Made by a program: the position numbers and the translations under genes. From DYTH01 sp964552725 (GTDB lineage: Bacteria; Desulfobacterota; Syntrophia; Syntrophales; UBA5619): 11,678 nucleotides of DNA. The notes below the pieces were generated by a model that saw only the letters and a list, made by a program, of their open reading frames with translations, ran no database searches and was not told where the DNA came from. Positions within the stretch are counted from its first letter, which is position 1, and the number at the start of each line of letters is the position of its first letter. Below are positions 1-7,323 of the stretch, one piece after another. The stretch covers positions 1-11,678 of the forward strand of contig CAZKHU010000090.1 in NCBI GenBank assembly GCA_964552725.1, read 5' to 3'.

Positions 1-939
1 GCCGGTCGAACCGGGGGAAGCGCCAATGAACATCAAAATTATCATTAACAGAACCGTTTCGTTAGTCAAACGGTCGATCGCCACAGTGCTGAAACCAGCG
101 GTGCGCGGGGTGACGGATTGAAAAAGGGAAATAAGAAAAGCGGCCGGCCCGGAAACGCCATTGAGGGCATTGTGGGCCTCAAACAGATAAAAAAAGACAG
201 CTCCCGCAAAAATAAGCCCCGTCGTTGTCAAGAGAACAAGTTTGGTATGCAGCGAAAGCCTTTTGAGTTTGCCCCGGAAGCATAAGATAATTTCCTGCTG
301 CACCATGAACCCTATGCCGCCGAGAATGATCAGCCCCATAACCGTGAAATTGACAATCCAGTCGCCCTGATATCTGATGAGGCTGTCGGAAAAAAGCGAA
401 TAGCCGCAATTGTTGAAGGCGGAAACGGCATTGTAGATGGCATGGTAAAGGGCGGTCGCGGGGGGGAAATCAAAAAGGAAGCGGATAAACAAAATAACCG
501 CCCCGGCAGCCTCGGCAATAAAGGTAAATTTCAGGACTTTTCTGATTATTGAGACAAAATCACGGCGGGGGGCATAGAAGAAGGCGCTCTGAATTAGTTC
601 CCGCTCTCGAAAAGATACGCCCCGTCCCAAAAGCCCGAAGATGACCACGGAAAAGGTTATTATTCCCAAGCCGCCGATCTGAAAAAGAAAGAGCGTAACT
701 ATCTGACCCGCGAAGGAAAGGTCTCGGCCGATATCGATCACGGCCAGCCCCGTCACGCAGACCGCGGAAGCCGACGAAAATAGCGCGTCTAAAAAACTCA
801 GACGTTCTTTTTCCGCCGCAAAGGGCAGCCAGAGAAGAATAGCCCCAATCAGAATCAGGGCGGCAAATCCGAGCAGGAAGATCCGGGGAGGCGTCATCCG
901 TCGGGAAATGGTTCTTTTGATCTGTAAAAAAACCTTCAT
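1..939 (-). CDS. TrkH/KtrB-family K+ uptake channel subunit (partial, N-terminal 313 residues)
   Basis: Membrane pore subunit of a Trk/Ktr potassium uptake system; the family conducts K+ through four pore loops and normally pairs with a cytoplasmic TrkA/KtrA gating protein, which is not in the window. The reading frame is open from ATG at 937-939 to the left edge. The four family pore loops are visible: VCVTGL around residues 60-65, FNNCGYSLF with Gly179, TPRTAGF with Gly282, and GASPGSTG at 306-313, where the window cuts the gene. Hydrophobic segments lie between them. The short N-terminus before the first membrane segment resembles KtrB more than the longer E. coli TrkH. It begins 15 bp after the lspA stop codon, so the two are probably cotranscribed; only a weak G-rich ribosome site (GGGG) precedes it. 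Family is certain; the TrkH versus KtrB subclass is not. Confidence 0.92.
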   Translation of the reverse strand, partial: MKVFLQIKRTISRRMTPPRIFLLGFAALILIGAILLWLPFAAEKERLSFLDALFSSASAVCVTGLAVIDIGRDLSFAGQIVTLFLFQIGGLGIITFSVVIFGLLGRGVSFRERELIQSAFFYAPRRDFVSIIRKVLKFTFIAEAAGAVILFIRFLFDFPPATALYHAIYNAVSAFNNCGYSLFSDSLIRYQGDWIVNFTVMGLIILGGIGFMVQQEIILCFRGKLKRLSLHTKLVLLTTTGLIFAGAVFFYLFEAHNALNGVSGPAAFLISLFQSVTPRTAGFSTVAIDRLTNETVLLMIILMFIGASPGSTG

Positions 940-954
940 GACTGCCCCGTTCGT

Positions 955-1449
955 TTATCGCGCATCATTTTGCCCTTTTCGTCGCCGGAACATGGCGACA
1001 ATCATGACAAACGCGCCGACGGTGATCGCCGAATCCGCGACATTGAATGCAGGCCAGTGGTAATTCCCGAGATAAACATCGAGAAAATCAACAACCTCGC
1101 CAAAACGGACCCGGTCGATCAGATTGCCGGCGGCCCCGGCGAAAATCAGCGCCAGAGAAATGATCAGGGGATAATCGTCGATCAGGCTGACCCGCAGATA
1201 ATAGAGAATCAGCAGAATCGCCCCGATGGTGATGCCAATAAAAAACACTGTGCGGAAAAACGGCGGGGCGCCGGCCAGAAACCCGAACGCGGCGCCGGGA
1301 TTTCTTACCGATGTGATGTTAAAAAAACCGTTTATCACCGCATAAGAGTCATGGAGACGCATCGCCGCTATAATCCAGGCCTTTGTCGCCTGATCAAGGA
1401 GAACCACCAGAATCGCTATCGCCAGAAAAATTCCGTTTTTTTTGTTCAA
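955..1449 (-). CDS. lspA: Lipoprotein signal peptidase (signal peptidase II)
   Basis: Inner-membrane aspartyl protease that removes the signal peptide from diacylated prolipoproteins. The 164-residue product has the usual family length and four hydrophobic segments. Family motifs are in order: DQATK at 19-23, NPGAAFGF at 50-57, GNLIDR at 108-113 and FNVADS at 135-140. By family knowledge Asp112 and Asp139 are the catalytic pair. The start must be TTG at 1447-1449, because an in-frame TAA lies two codons upstream (1453-1455) and the next in-frame ATG is residue 30, after the first motif. A strong AGGGGG ribosome site sits 6 nt before the TTG. It lies between ileS and the K+ channel gene; ileS-lspA is a common proteobacterial order. 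Confidence 0.97.
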   Translation of the reverse strand: MNKKNGIFLAIAILVVLLDQATKAWIIAAMRLHDSYAVINGFFNITSVRNPGAAFGFLAGAPPFFRTVFFIGITIGAILLILYYLRVSLIDDYPLIISLALIFAGAAGNLIDRVRFGEVVDFLDVYLGNYHWPAFNVADSAITVGAFVMIVAMFRRRKGQNDAR

Positions 1450-1455
1450 AAATTA

Positions 1456-1461
1456 CCCCCT
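1456..1461 (-). promoter_or_regulatory. Ribosome binding site fixing the TTG start of lspA
   Basis: On the minus strand AGGGGG lies 6 nt before TTG (1447-1449). With the in-frame stop at 1453-1455, this makes TTG the only workable start. Confidence 0.7.
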
Positions 1462-1509
1462 GGGGACACTTCCGCCCGGTGTGGGCGCAACAAATGATGA
1501 AAGTACGGA

Positions 1510-1524
1510 CGGGTTTTAAACCCG
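1510..1524. repeat. Short palindrome CGGGTTT-T-AAACCCG in the ileS-lspA gap
   Basis: A perfect 7-bp inverted repeat around a single T, followed by CCCCTCATG and preceded by GTACGGA. It shares the GGTTTTAAA core with the larger structure at 1600-1678. The form is typical of dispersed REP-like intergenic units, but a genome comparison is needed to prove dispersal. No T-tract follows it on either strand, so it does not look like a canonical terminator. Confidence 0.6.
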
Positions 1525-1599
1525 CCCCTCATGAACCAACTCTGGCAAAAGATCCCCGAATGATATGTTTTTTTAACCATTCAACATGATAATAAAATC

Positions 1600-1678
1600 T
1601 GTCATTCCCGAGGGTGTAATCGGGAATATGGTACCGGTTTTAAAACCGTATCCCCGATAGAAACACTCGGGGATGACA
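1600..1678. repeat. Nested inverted-repeat element (REP/MITE-like, 79 bp)
   Basis: Three concentric inverted repeats: outer TGTCATTCCCGAG (1600-1612) with CTCGGGGATGACA (1666-1678), one mismatch; middle ATCGGGAATA (1619-1628) with TATCCCCGAT (1649-1658), one mismatch; and a perfect 14-bp core CGGTTTTAAAACCG (1635-1648). It starts about 33 bp downstream of the ileS stop. Read on the minus strand it is followed by ATTTTATTAT, so it could also slow or end transcription after ileS, but it lacks the compact stem of a standard terminator. No coding capacity is seen. Confidence 0.7.
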
Positions 1679-1710
1679 AGCTTGGTTAAGTATTCAATAG
1701 TTACCGTTTT

Positions 1711-4500
1711 TTACAGATTCTTCACGCACCTCGCGCAGAGCGACGGATGGTCGGCGCTTGCGCCCACCGTCTCGCTGTAGTTCCAGCAGCGTTCGCACTT
1801 GACGCCTTTCGCCCGACTCACTCCTATGACAAGCCCGGGAAATTCCGGACTCTGACAGCCGTTCTCGATAGCAGCGGAATCCACGACGCCAACCGCCGAG
1901 ACAATCAGAAATGCACGCAAATCCTCGATATTTTCCTGAAGCAGCGGCCGGATGTCATCCGGTGCGGCAATCAGCACCTCGGCGTCCAGGGAGTGGCCGA
2001 CAACCTTGTTCTGGCGCGCCGTCTCGATGGCCCGGCCGACCTCGCTTTTTACGGCAATGAGTTTTTTCCACTTTTCGCCCAGTTCCGGCTGAAGTTTCGC
2101 GTCGTCCACTTCCGGAAACAGCGTCAGATGGATGCTCTCCGGTTTTCCTGCCGTCGCCGGCAGGGCCAGCCAGATTTCCTCCGCCGTAAAGGTCAGAATC
2201 GGCGCCAGAAGCCGGGCCATCGCCTCCAGAATTTCATGCATCGCCGTCTGCCCGGAGCGGCGGGGACGGGAAGCCGCCCTTGACGTATAAAGGCGATCCT
2301 TCAGCACGTCCAGATACAGCGAGGAGAGATCGACGGTGCAGAAGTTGTACAGCGTTGTGTAAACCAGATGATACTGATACTGCTCATAGGCTTCGCGAAC
2401 CCGGCGGATCATCTCCTGCAGGCGGTGCAGAATCCAGCGGTCCATCTCCTCCATTTCGCTGTACGGAACGGCGTCCGTCTCCGGATGGAAATCCGAGATA
2501 TTGCCGAGGATAAAGCGACCCGTATTCCGGATGCGCCGATAGGCCTCCACAAGGCGCTTCAGAATCTCCTCGGAAACCCGGATGTCTTCGGTGTAGTCCG
2601 CCGAGGCGACCCAGAGCCGGAGAATCTCCGCGCCGTAGCCGTCGATGATCGTCTGCGGGTCGGTAACGTTTCCGACCGATTTGGACATCTTTTTCCCGTC
2701 GCCGTCCACGACAAACCCGTGCGTCAGGACATTGCGGTACGGGGCGCGTCCCCGGGAGGCCACCGATTCCAAAAGCGAGGAGTGGAACCAGCCCCGGTGC
2801 TGATCGTTGCCTTCGAGGTACATGTCCGCAGGCGAGCTGAGATAATCCCGTCCCTCCAGGACCGCGGCATGGCTGACGCCGGAATCGAACCAGACATCGA
2901 GGATATCCGTTTCCTTTTTGAAGTCGCCGCCGCCGCATTGCGGGCAGACGCATCCCGCCGGCAGCAGTTCGTTCGCCTCGCGTTCGAACCAGACATCGGC
3001 GCCGTATTCGCGGACAAGTGAAACCAGGTTATCGATTATCGGCTGACTCAACAATTGTTCTCCGCACGCCTTGCAGGAAAATACGGTAATCGGCACGCCC
3101 CAGAGCCGCTGGCGGGAGATGCACCAGTCGGGACGGTTTTCAATCATCCCGTAAATGCGGTCCCGCCCCCAGGCGGGAATCCATTTGACATTGTCGATCG
3201 CCTGCAGCGTTTTTTTCCGCAGGTCGTTTTTCTCCATCGAAACGAACCACTGTTCCGTCGAACGGAAGATAATCGGATTTTTGCAGCGCCAGCAGTGGGG
3301 ATAGGTGTGTTTGATGTCCACCCGGCCCAGGAGCGCGCCCGCGCCTTTGAGTTTTTCGATCACCGCGTCGTTTGCGGAAAAGACAAACTGTCCGGAAAAG
3401 TCTTTGACATCCTTAGTGAATTTTCCATCGTCATCCACGGGAGCATAGTTCTCCAGCCCGTATTTCATCCCGATCTCATAATCCTCCTGGCCGTGGCCGG
3501 GGGCGATATGCACGCAGCCGGTTCCGGTGTCGAGGGTGACAAACGGGGCGATGATCAGGAGGCTCTCCCTGTCGATAATCGGATGGCGAAATTTGAGGCC
3601 CTCCAGAACAGATCCGGGAAATTCGTCAAGGATTTCATAAGGCTCATTGCGAAATCCGAAGGCATCCAGGCAGTTTTCCAGGAGATCTCTGGCAAGGATC
3701 AGCACCTCCCCTCCGATCTTGAGGGCGACGTAGATAAAATCAGCATGGAGCGCAACCGCGAGGTTGGCCGGAATCGTCCACGGGGTCGTCGTCCAGATGA
3801 CGACCGAAACCTGCTCGCCGGCGAGCTTCGGCAGGCGCTCGGAAACATCGGAAACAGCCGGAAATTTCACATATATCGACGGGGTGCTGTGATCCTGATA
3901 CTCGACCTCGGCCTCGGCCAGCGCCGTCTTGCAGGATGCGCACCAGTAAACGGGCTTCTTGCCTTTATAGACGCCGCCGCCCAGATAGAGCCTCCCCAGC
4001 TCGGCTACGGTCGCCGCCTCGTAATCATAGGTCATCGTCAGGTAGGGATTGTCCCACTCCCCGAAAACCCCGAGCCGCTTGAACTGTTCCCGCTGAATCC
4101 CGAGATAGCGCTCCGCGTACTGACGGCAGAAACGCCGCTTTTCCACCTGCGACAAGGCGCCCTTCTTGTCGCCCAGTTCCTTGTCAACCTGATGCTCGAT
4201 CGGCAGCCCGTGGCAATCCCAGCCGGGGACATAAACGCTGTCAAAACCGGCCATGTTTTTAGATTTGACAAGCACATCCTTGATGATCTTGTTGAGCGCG
4301 GTTCCCAGATGGATGCTGCCGTTGGCGTAGGGCGGCCCGTCGTGAAGTATGTAAGGCTTTCGGCCTTTGGACGTCTGGCGGATCAGGTCGTAGATATGCA
4401 TCCCGTCCCAGCGGGCAAGCATTTCCGGCTCGCGTTTGGCGAGATTGGCCTTCATCGGGAAATCGGTGTGCGGCAGATTCAGTGTATCCTTGTAATCCAT
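1711..4500 (-). CDS. ileS: Isoleucyl-tRNA synthetase
   Basis: Cytoplasmic class I aminoacyl-tRNA synthetase that charges tRNA-Ile and hydrolyses mischarged valine. At 929 residues it is close to the family length (about 940). The adenylation motif PYANGSIHLGT is at 57-67 and KMSKS at 604-608. The CP1 editing-domain motif WTTTPWTIPANLA starts at 236, and DVWFDSG is at 535-541. The C-terminal zinc-binding cysteines are Cys902, Cys905, Cys922 and Cys925, which is the usual bacterial form with a C-terminal zinc site rather than the eukaryote-like, mupirocin-insensitive form. AAGGAG lies 9 nt before the ATG. It is divergent from the molybdate operon and upstream of lspA. The long open frame on the opposite strand (about 3055-4659) is a shadow. 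Confidence 0.99.
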   Translation of the reverse strand: MDYKDTLNLPHTDFPMKANLAKREPEMLARWDGMHIYDLIRQTSKGRKPYILHDGPPYANGSIHLGTALNKIIKDVLVKSKNMAGFDSVYVPGWDCHGLPIEHQVDKELGDKKGALSQVEKRRFCRQYAERYLGIQREQFKRLGVFGEWDNPYLTMTYDYEAATVAELGRLYLGGGVYKGKKPVYWCASCKTALAEAEVEYQDHSTPSIYVKFPAVSDVSERLPKLAGEQVSVVIWTTTPWTIPANLAVALHADFIYVALKIGGEVLILARDLLENCLDAFGFRNEPYEILDEFPGSVLEGLKFRHPIIDRESLLIIAPFVTLDTGTGCVHIAPGHGQEDYEIGMKYGLENYAPVDDDGKFTKDVKDFSGQFVFSANDAVIEKLKGAGALLGRVDIKHTYPHCWRCKNPIIFRSTEQWFVSMEKNDLRKKTLQAIDNVKWIPAWGRDRIYGMIENRPDWCISRQRLWGVPITVFSCKACGEQLLSQPIIDNLVSLVREYGADVWFEREANELLPAGCVCPQCGGGDFKKETDILDVWFDSGVSHAAVLEGRDYLSSPADMYLEGNDQHRGWFHSSLLESVASRGRAPYRNVLTHGFVVDGDGKKMSKSVGNVTDPQTIIDGYGAEILRLWVASADYTEDIRVSEEILKRLVEAYRRIRNTGRFILGNISDFHPETDAVPYSEMEEMDRWILHRLQEMIRRVREAYEQYQYHLVYTTLYNFCTVDLSSLYLDVLKDRLYTSRAASRPRRSGQTAMHEILEAMARLLAPILTFTAEEIWLALPATAGKPESIHLTLFPEVDDAKLQPELGEKWKKLIAVKSEVGRAIETARQNKVVGHSLDAEVLIAAPDDIRPLLQENIEDLRAFLIVSAVGVVDSAAIENGCQSPEFPGLVIGVSRAKGVKCERCWNYSETVGASADHPSLCARCVKNL

Positions 4501-4548
4501 CTAAAAGCGCTCCTTCACGAAAGAATTTTTCCTGGCAAACAGCGGGGA

Positions 4549-4577
4549 AGGCTACCACAGATTCCGGGCCCTTTCAA
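4549..4577 (-). promoter_or_regulatory. Candidate sigma-70 promoter for ileS
   Basis: On the minus strand: TTGAAA (4572-4577), a 17-nt spacer, then TAGCCT (4549-4554) preceded by TGG, giving an extended -10. The -10 hexamer matches TATAAT at only three positions, but spacing and extension are good. Predicted transcription start is about 40 nt before the ileS ATG. Confidence 0.45.
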
Positions 4578-4661
4578 GATTGTTTTTAACTGGGCGGAAA
4601 TAATGCAGATATTCAAAAGATCGGACATCCGCTGCGGCCCGGCGCCGATACGACTTTGATA

Positions 4662-4691
4662 TTGACAGATCGTTATTTATTGCATTATATA
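4662..4691 (+). promoter_or_regulatory. Promoter of the molybdate operon
   Basis: A perfect -35 TTGACA (4662-4667) is followed by TTATAT at 4685-4690 (17-nt spacer) or TATATA at 4686-4691 (18-nt spacer). Transcription would start near 4697-4699, at the ATG of the regulator gene itself, implying a leaderless message. The ModE-type operator covers the spacer and the -10. Confidence 0.6.
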
Positions 4692-4696
4692 GCGGC
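4669..4696. promoter_or_regulatory. ModE-type operator overlapping the mod promoter
   Basis: Half-sites ATCGTTATTTA (4669-4679) and TATATAGCGGC (4686-4696) are separated by 6 nt. From memory, the E. coli ModE consensus is ATCGNTATATA, 6-7 nt, TATATAACGAT. The match covers ATCG, TAT-TA, the 6-nt spacing, TATATA and CG; the right arm departs at its outer end. Because it lies on the -10 and spacer, bound protein should block RNA polymerase. That predicts repression of the whole operon, including the regulator. Confidence 0.6.
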
Positions 4697-4697
4697 C

Positions 4698-5108
4698 ATG
4701 AAAATACATCTCAAATTGACCATTTTGAACGAGCAGGGTCTGCCTTTCATGGGCAGGGGCCCGGTACAGTTGCTTCAGGGCATCGAGCGTCTGGGTTCCA
4801 TCAATCAAGCGGCCAAAGAAATGGATCTGTCCTATGTGAAGGCCCTTAATATAATCAAGAAAATGGAGACCTGCATCGGCGGCAAAATACTCGAAACGAA
4901 AATCGGAGGAAAAACCCACGGCGGATCGGAACTTACCCCCCTGGCGAAAAAATTTACCGACCTGTTTACTGCCTACGAAACGGAAGTGACAAACTTTGCC
5001 CGGGAAAAATTCACAGTGATCAACGAACGCATCGAGAATCTGGAGAAGGATTTTCTCCCTGAGAGGGCTTTTCATGAAAAACGCGCTGAAATGGAGCATG
5101 GCAACTGA
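4698..5108 (+). CDS. ModE-like molybdate operon regulator, DNA-binding domain only
   Basis: Winged helix-turn-helix protein of 136 residues similar to the N-terminal domain of ModE. The HTH covers about residues 34-56 (GSINQAAKEMDLSY followed by the recognition helix), and a glycine-rich wing, GGKTHGGSELT, covers 70-80, as in E. coli ModE. The C-terminal part (about 85-136) looks helical and may dimerise. The two Mop/TOBE molybdate-binding domains of full-length ModE (about 260 residues) are missing. ATG 4698 fits the family N-terminus; it has no ribosome site and coincides with the predicted transcription start. In-frame TTG codons upstream (4656, 4662) would put the start inside the promoter. 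It heads modABC and probably represses the operon through the operator at 4669-4696. How it senses metal is unclear. Confidence 0.88.
   Translation: MKIHLKLTILNEQGLPFMGRGPVQLLQGIERLGSINQAAKEMDLSYVKALNIIKKMETCIGGKILETKIGGKTHGGSELTPLAKKFTDLFTAYETEVTNFAREKFTVINERIENLEKDFLPERAFHEKRAEMEHGN
5093..5096 (+). promoter_or_regulatory. Ribosome binding site supporting a CTG start for modA
   Basis: GGAG ends 8 nt before CTG 5105. The alternative TTG at 5150 is preceded by a T-rich stretch with no ribosome site. Confidence 0.45.
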
Positions 5109-5896
5109 GAAATACTATATTCAATATATGCCGTAACGGTTTTTGTTTTTTGGCCTTGCTGGCTGTCCTCCTGCCTGCCGCTGCAGGGGCGGCGAGGACA
5201 GACAGGACAATCCTCGTTTCCGCCGCCATCAGTCTCAGGGAGCCGCTCACGAAATTGGCGCTGGACTTCGAGGGCAAAAATGGCGGTCTGAAGATACTGC
5301 ACAATTTCGCGGGTTCTGGGCAACTGCGCGCCCAGATTGAAAGCGGCGCCCCGGTGGATGTTTTTGTCTCCGCCTCCGCCGCCGATATGGACAAACTTTC
5401 CCGGGGAAAAATGATCGTCGAATCTTCCCGCATCAACCTGGTTGCCAACCGCCTCGTGCTGATCAGGAACAGAAAGCGGAACCTGGCCCTCCCGAATATC
5501 GCCGCTCTGAAGAATGATGCCATCCGCCGGATCGCCATAGGAAATCCCGCCACAGTGCCGGCAGGACAATATGCAAAAGACGCTCTGGAATATTACCATG
5601 TTTACAGCCAGCTTGCCGGTAAACTGATCTTTGGAGAAAACGTCCGGCAGGTACTCGATTATGTAGCCCGCGGCGAGGTTGACTGCGGCATTGTCTATGC
5701 CACGGACGCCCTCATCGAGAAATCCGTGGCCGTCGTGCAGGAATTGCCGGCTTATACGCATAAGCGGATCATCTATCCGGCGGCCGTTATTCATTCTTCC
5801 GGCGAAGCAAAGCTGGCCGGACAATTTATCAAGTTTCTCCATGAACAGGCAAATGCCGGCTTTTTCAAACTATACGGATTCGAACAGACAAATTGA
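5105..5896 (+). CDS. modA: Molybdate ABC transporter periplasmic binding protein
   Basis: Exported solute-binding protein that captures molybdate (and possibly tungstate) for ModBC. Expected oxyanion-site segments are present, numbered from CTG: VSAAIS with Ser39, NFAGSGQL with Ser71, NPATVPAGQYA from 147, and CGIVYATDA with Tyr198, matching the ligand segments of E. coli ModA. CTG 5105 is preferred as start: it is in frame, overlaps the regulator stop as CTGA, has GGAG 8 nt upstream, and gives a full signal peptide with basic residues (R-N-T-I-F-N-I-C-R) before FCFLALLAVLLPAAAGA. TTG 5150 would remove that basic region and has no ribosome site. No in-frame ATG exists between the upstream stop (5087-5089) and the hydrophobic core. 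Product is 263 residues. A frameshift joining ATG 5074 is a less likely alternative. Confidence 0.93.
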   Translation: MRNTIFNICRNGFCFLALLAVLLPAAAGAARTDRTILVSAAISLREPLTKLALDFEGKNGGLKILHNFAGSGQLRAQIESGAPVDVFVSASAADMDKLSRGKMIVESSRINLVANRLVLIRNRKRNLALPNIAALKNDAIRRIAIGNPATVPAGQYAKDALEYYHVYSQLAGKLIFGENVRQVLDYVARGEVDCGIVYATDALIEKSVAVVQELPAYTHKRIIYPAAVIHSSGEAKLAGQFIKFLHEQANAGFFKLYGFEQTN

Positions 5897-5908
5897 AAAT
5901 AGACAGCC

Positions 5909-6580
5909 ATGAATGAACAAATCTGGTTTTCGATAAAACTTTCCCTGCTGGTATCCGCCCTGTCGACGGTATTTGTGGCCCTGCTCGGCGGCGCGATTGC
6001 CTATATGCTGGCTACGAGAAATTTCCGGGGGAAAATAATTCTTGAAATCCTGATCAGTCTGCCGTTGATCATGCCGCCCACCGTAACGGGGTACTATCTC
6101 ATCATGATTTTCGGCCGCAACGGTTTTCTCGGCAAGCTGCTCTACGAAATGGCGGGCTGGAACATCATGTTCACGTGGCAGGCGGCTGTACTGGCATCTT
6201 TCGTCATCTCCCTGCCGCTCATGGTGAGGACGTCCCAGGCAGCCATCGCCTCGGTAGACATCGCCATGCGCGACGCCTCGACCATGCTCGGTTACTCCGA
6301 ATGGCAGACAGCCATCAAGGTTGTGCTTCCTCTGGCCGGGAAAGGAATCATGGCCGGCATTGTCCTGGCTTTCGCCAGGGCCATGGGAGAATTCGGAGCC
6401 ACGCTCATGGTCGCCGGCAACATACCTGGAAAAACGAGCACCATGCCGCTGGCCATTTACAGCTATGCCGCCGGCGGCGACTGGGGAAAAGCCCATTTCC
6501 TGGCGCTGCTGCTCACAATCACTTCCGGCCTGTTTCTTTTTCTGGCCCGTCAGTACGAAAGCAAAGGAAATAAGCAATGA
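5909..6580 (+). CDS. modB: Molybdate ABC transporter permease
   Basis: Inner-membrane permease of 223 residues, typical ModB length, with about five hydrophobic segments starting near residue 7. The cytoplasmic loop that contacts the ATPase (EAA-type) is visible around residues 120-145, with DASTMLGYSEW containing the conserved Gly128, followed by the ModB-typical ARAMGEFGATLMVAGNIPGKT. It starts 12 bp after modA and its stop overlaps the modC start (ATGA at 6577-6580), which indicates translational coupling. The ATG has no clear Shine-Dalgarno site of its own. Confidence 0.96.
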   Translation: MNEQIWFSIKLSLLVSALSTVFVALLGGAIAYMLATRNFRGKIILEILISLPLIMPPTVTGYYLIMIFGRNGFLGKLLYEMAGWNIMFTWQAAVLASFVISLPLMVRTSQAAIASVDIAMRDASTMLGYSEWQTAIKVVLPLAGKGIMAGIVLAFARAMGEFGATLMVAGNIPGKTSTMPLAIYSYAAGGDWGKAHFLALLLTITSGLFLFLARQYESKGNKQ

Positions 6581-7323
6581 GCCTTGTGGCGGCATTCAAA
6601 AAACAGTGGGACAGATTCGACCTGGACATCGCCTTCCAGATGGACGAGGGGCTCACGGTGCTTTTCGGCCCCTCGGGGGCGGGAAAAACCACGACGCTTC
6701 GTCTGATTGCCGGCCTGCTGCCTCCCGATGACGGTCATTTTACGCTGAATGGCGCCGTCCTTTTCAACTCCGCCAGCGGCATAAATATCGCGGCTCAACA
6801 CCGCCTCATGGGATATGTCTGTCAAAAAAATGCCCTCTTTCCGCACATGACAGTGCTGCAGAATATCATGTTCGGAGCAAAAGATTTACCGGAACGCCGG
6901 CGGCGGGAACGCGCCCGCGAGCTGATTGCCACGTTGCGGCTGGAAGGTCTGGAAGAAAAACATCCCGATGAGATATCGGGCGGACAGCAGCAGCGGGTGG
7001 CCTTTGCCCGGGCCATAATCAGAAATCCCCAGGCCCTGCTTCTGGATGAACCATTTTCATCACTCGATACAATCACGCGCGTGAAAATGCGGGCCTGCCT
7101 CAAGGGCGTCATGAAAAACCTGCATATCCCCGTTATCATGGTTACCCACGACATCTTCGAGGCCTGTCACATGGCCGACAGAATGCTGATATACTCCGCG
7201 GGCCGGATCGTTCAGGAAGGAACTCCGGCAAGTATCATCAGGGAGCCGGCCACGGAAGAGGTTGCCGCCCTGACAAGCTTTGCCTATTACAACACCGTAA
7301 GCCCCGAGGGCTATCCCGACTGA
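6577..7323 (+). CDS. modC: Molybdate ABC transporter ATPase, short form without Mop domain
   Basis: Cytoplasmic ATPase that powers ModB. All ABC motifs are intact: Walker A GPSGAGKT at 31-38 (Lys37), signature SGGQQQR at 134-140, Walker B LLLDEP with Asp157-Glu158, and the switch His191 in VTHD. The protein ends at 248 residues, about 100 shorter than E. coli ModC (352), so the C-terminal Mop/TOBE regulatory domain is absent. The tail SFAYYNTVSPEGYPD runs to a clean TGA with no detectable TOBE remnant after it, so this looks like a native short form. AAGGA lies 8 nt before the ATG, inside modB. Short ATPases also occur in tungstate (Tup/Wtp) systems, but the binding protein here is ModA-like. 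Confidence 0.95.
   Translation: MSLVAAFKKQWDRFDLDIAFQMDEGLTVLFGPSGAGKTTTLRLIAGLLPPDDGHFTLNGAVLFNSASGINIAAQHRLMGYVCQKNALFPHMTVLQNIMFGAKDLPERRRRERARELIATLRLEGLEEKHPDEISGGQQQRVAFARAIIRNPQALLLDEPFSSLDTITRVKMRACLKGVMKNLHIPVIMVTHDIFEACHMADRMLIYSAGRIVQEGTPASIIREPATEEVAALTSFAYYNTVSPEGYPD

Noticed and set aside
970..1497. Plus-strand open frame opposite lspA
   Set aside because: Highly charged, low-complexity translation with no domain; lspA on the minus strand is certain.
3055..4659. Long open frame (534 codons) on the plus strand opposite ileS
   Set aside because: It mirrors the ileS codon pattern, has no family motifs, and ileS is complete with all synthetase signatures on the other strand.
4501..4697. 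Molybdenum-cofactor riboswitch upstream of the mod operon
   Set aside because: The predicted transcript starts at the regulator ATG, leaving no leader, and no multi-stem structure was visible.
5074..5136. 20-codon frame from ATG 5074 (MKNALKWSMATEKYYIQYMP) between the regulator and modA
   Set aside because: Overlaps the regulator, stops before modA and has no coding support; kept only as the frameshift alternative for the modA start.
5870..6595. Minus-strand open frame opposite modB
   Set aside because: Gln/Arg/His-rich shadow translation; modB motifs are intact on the plus strand.
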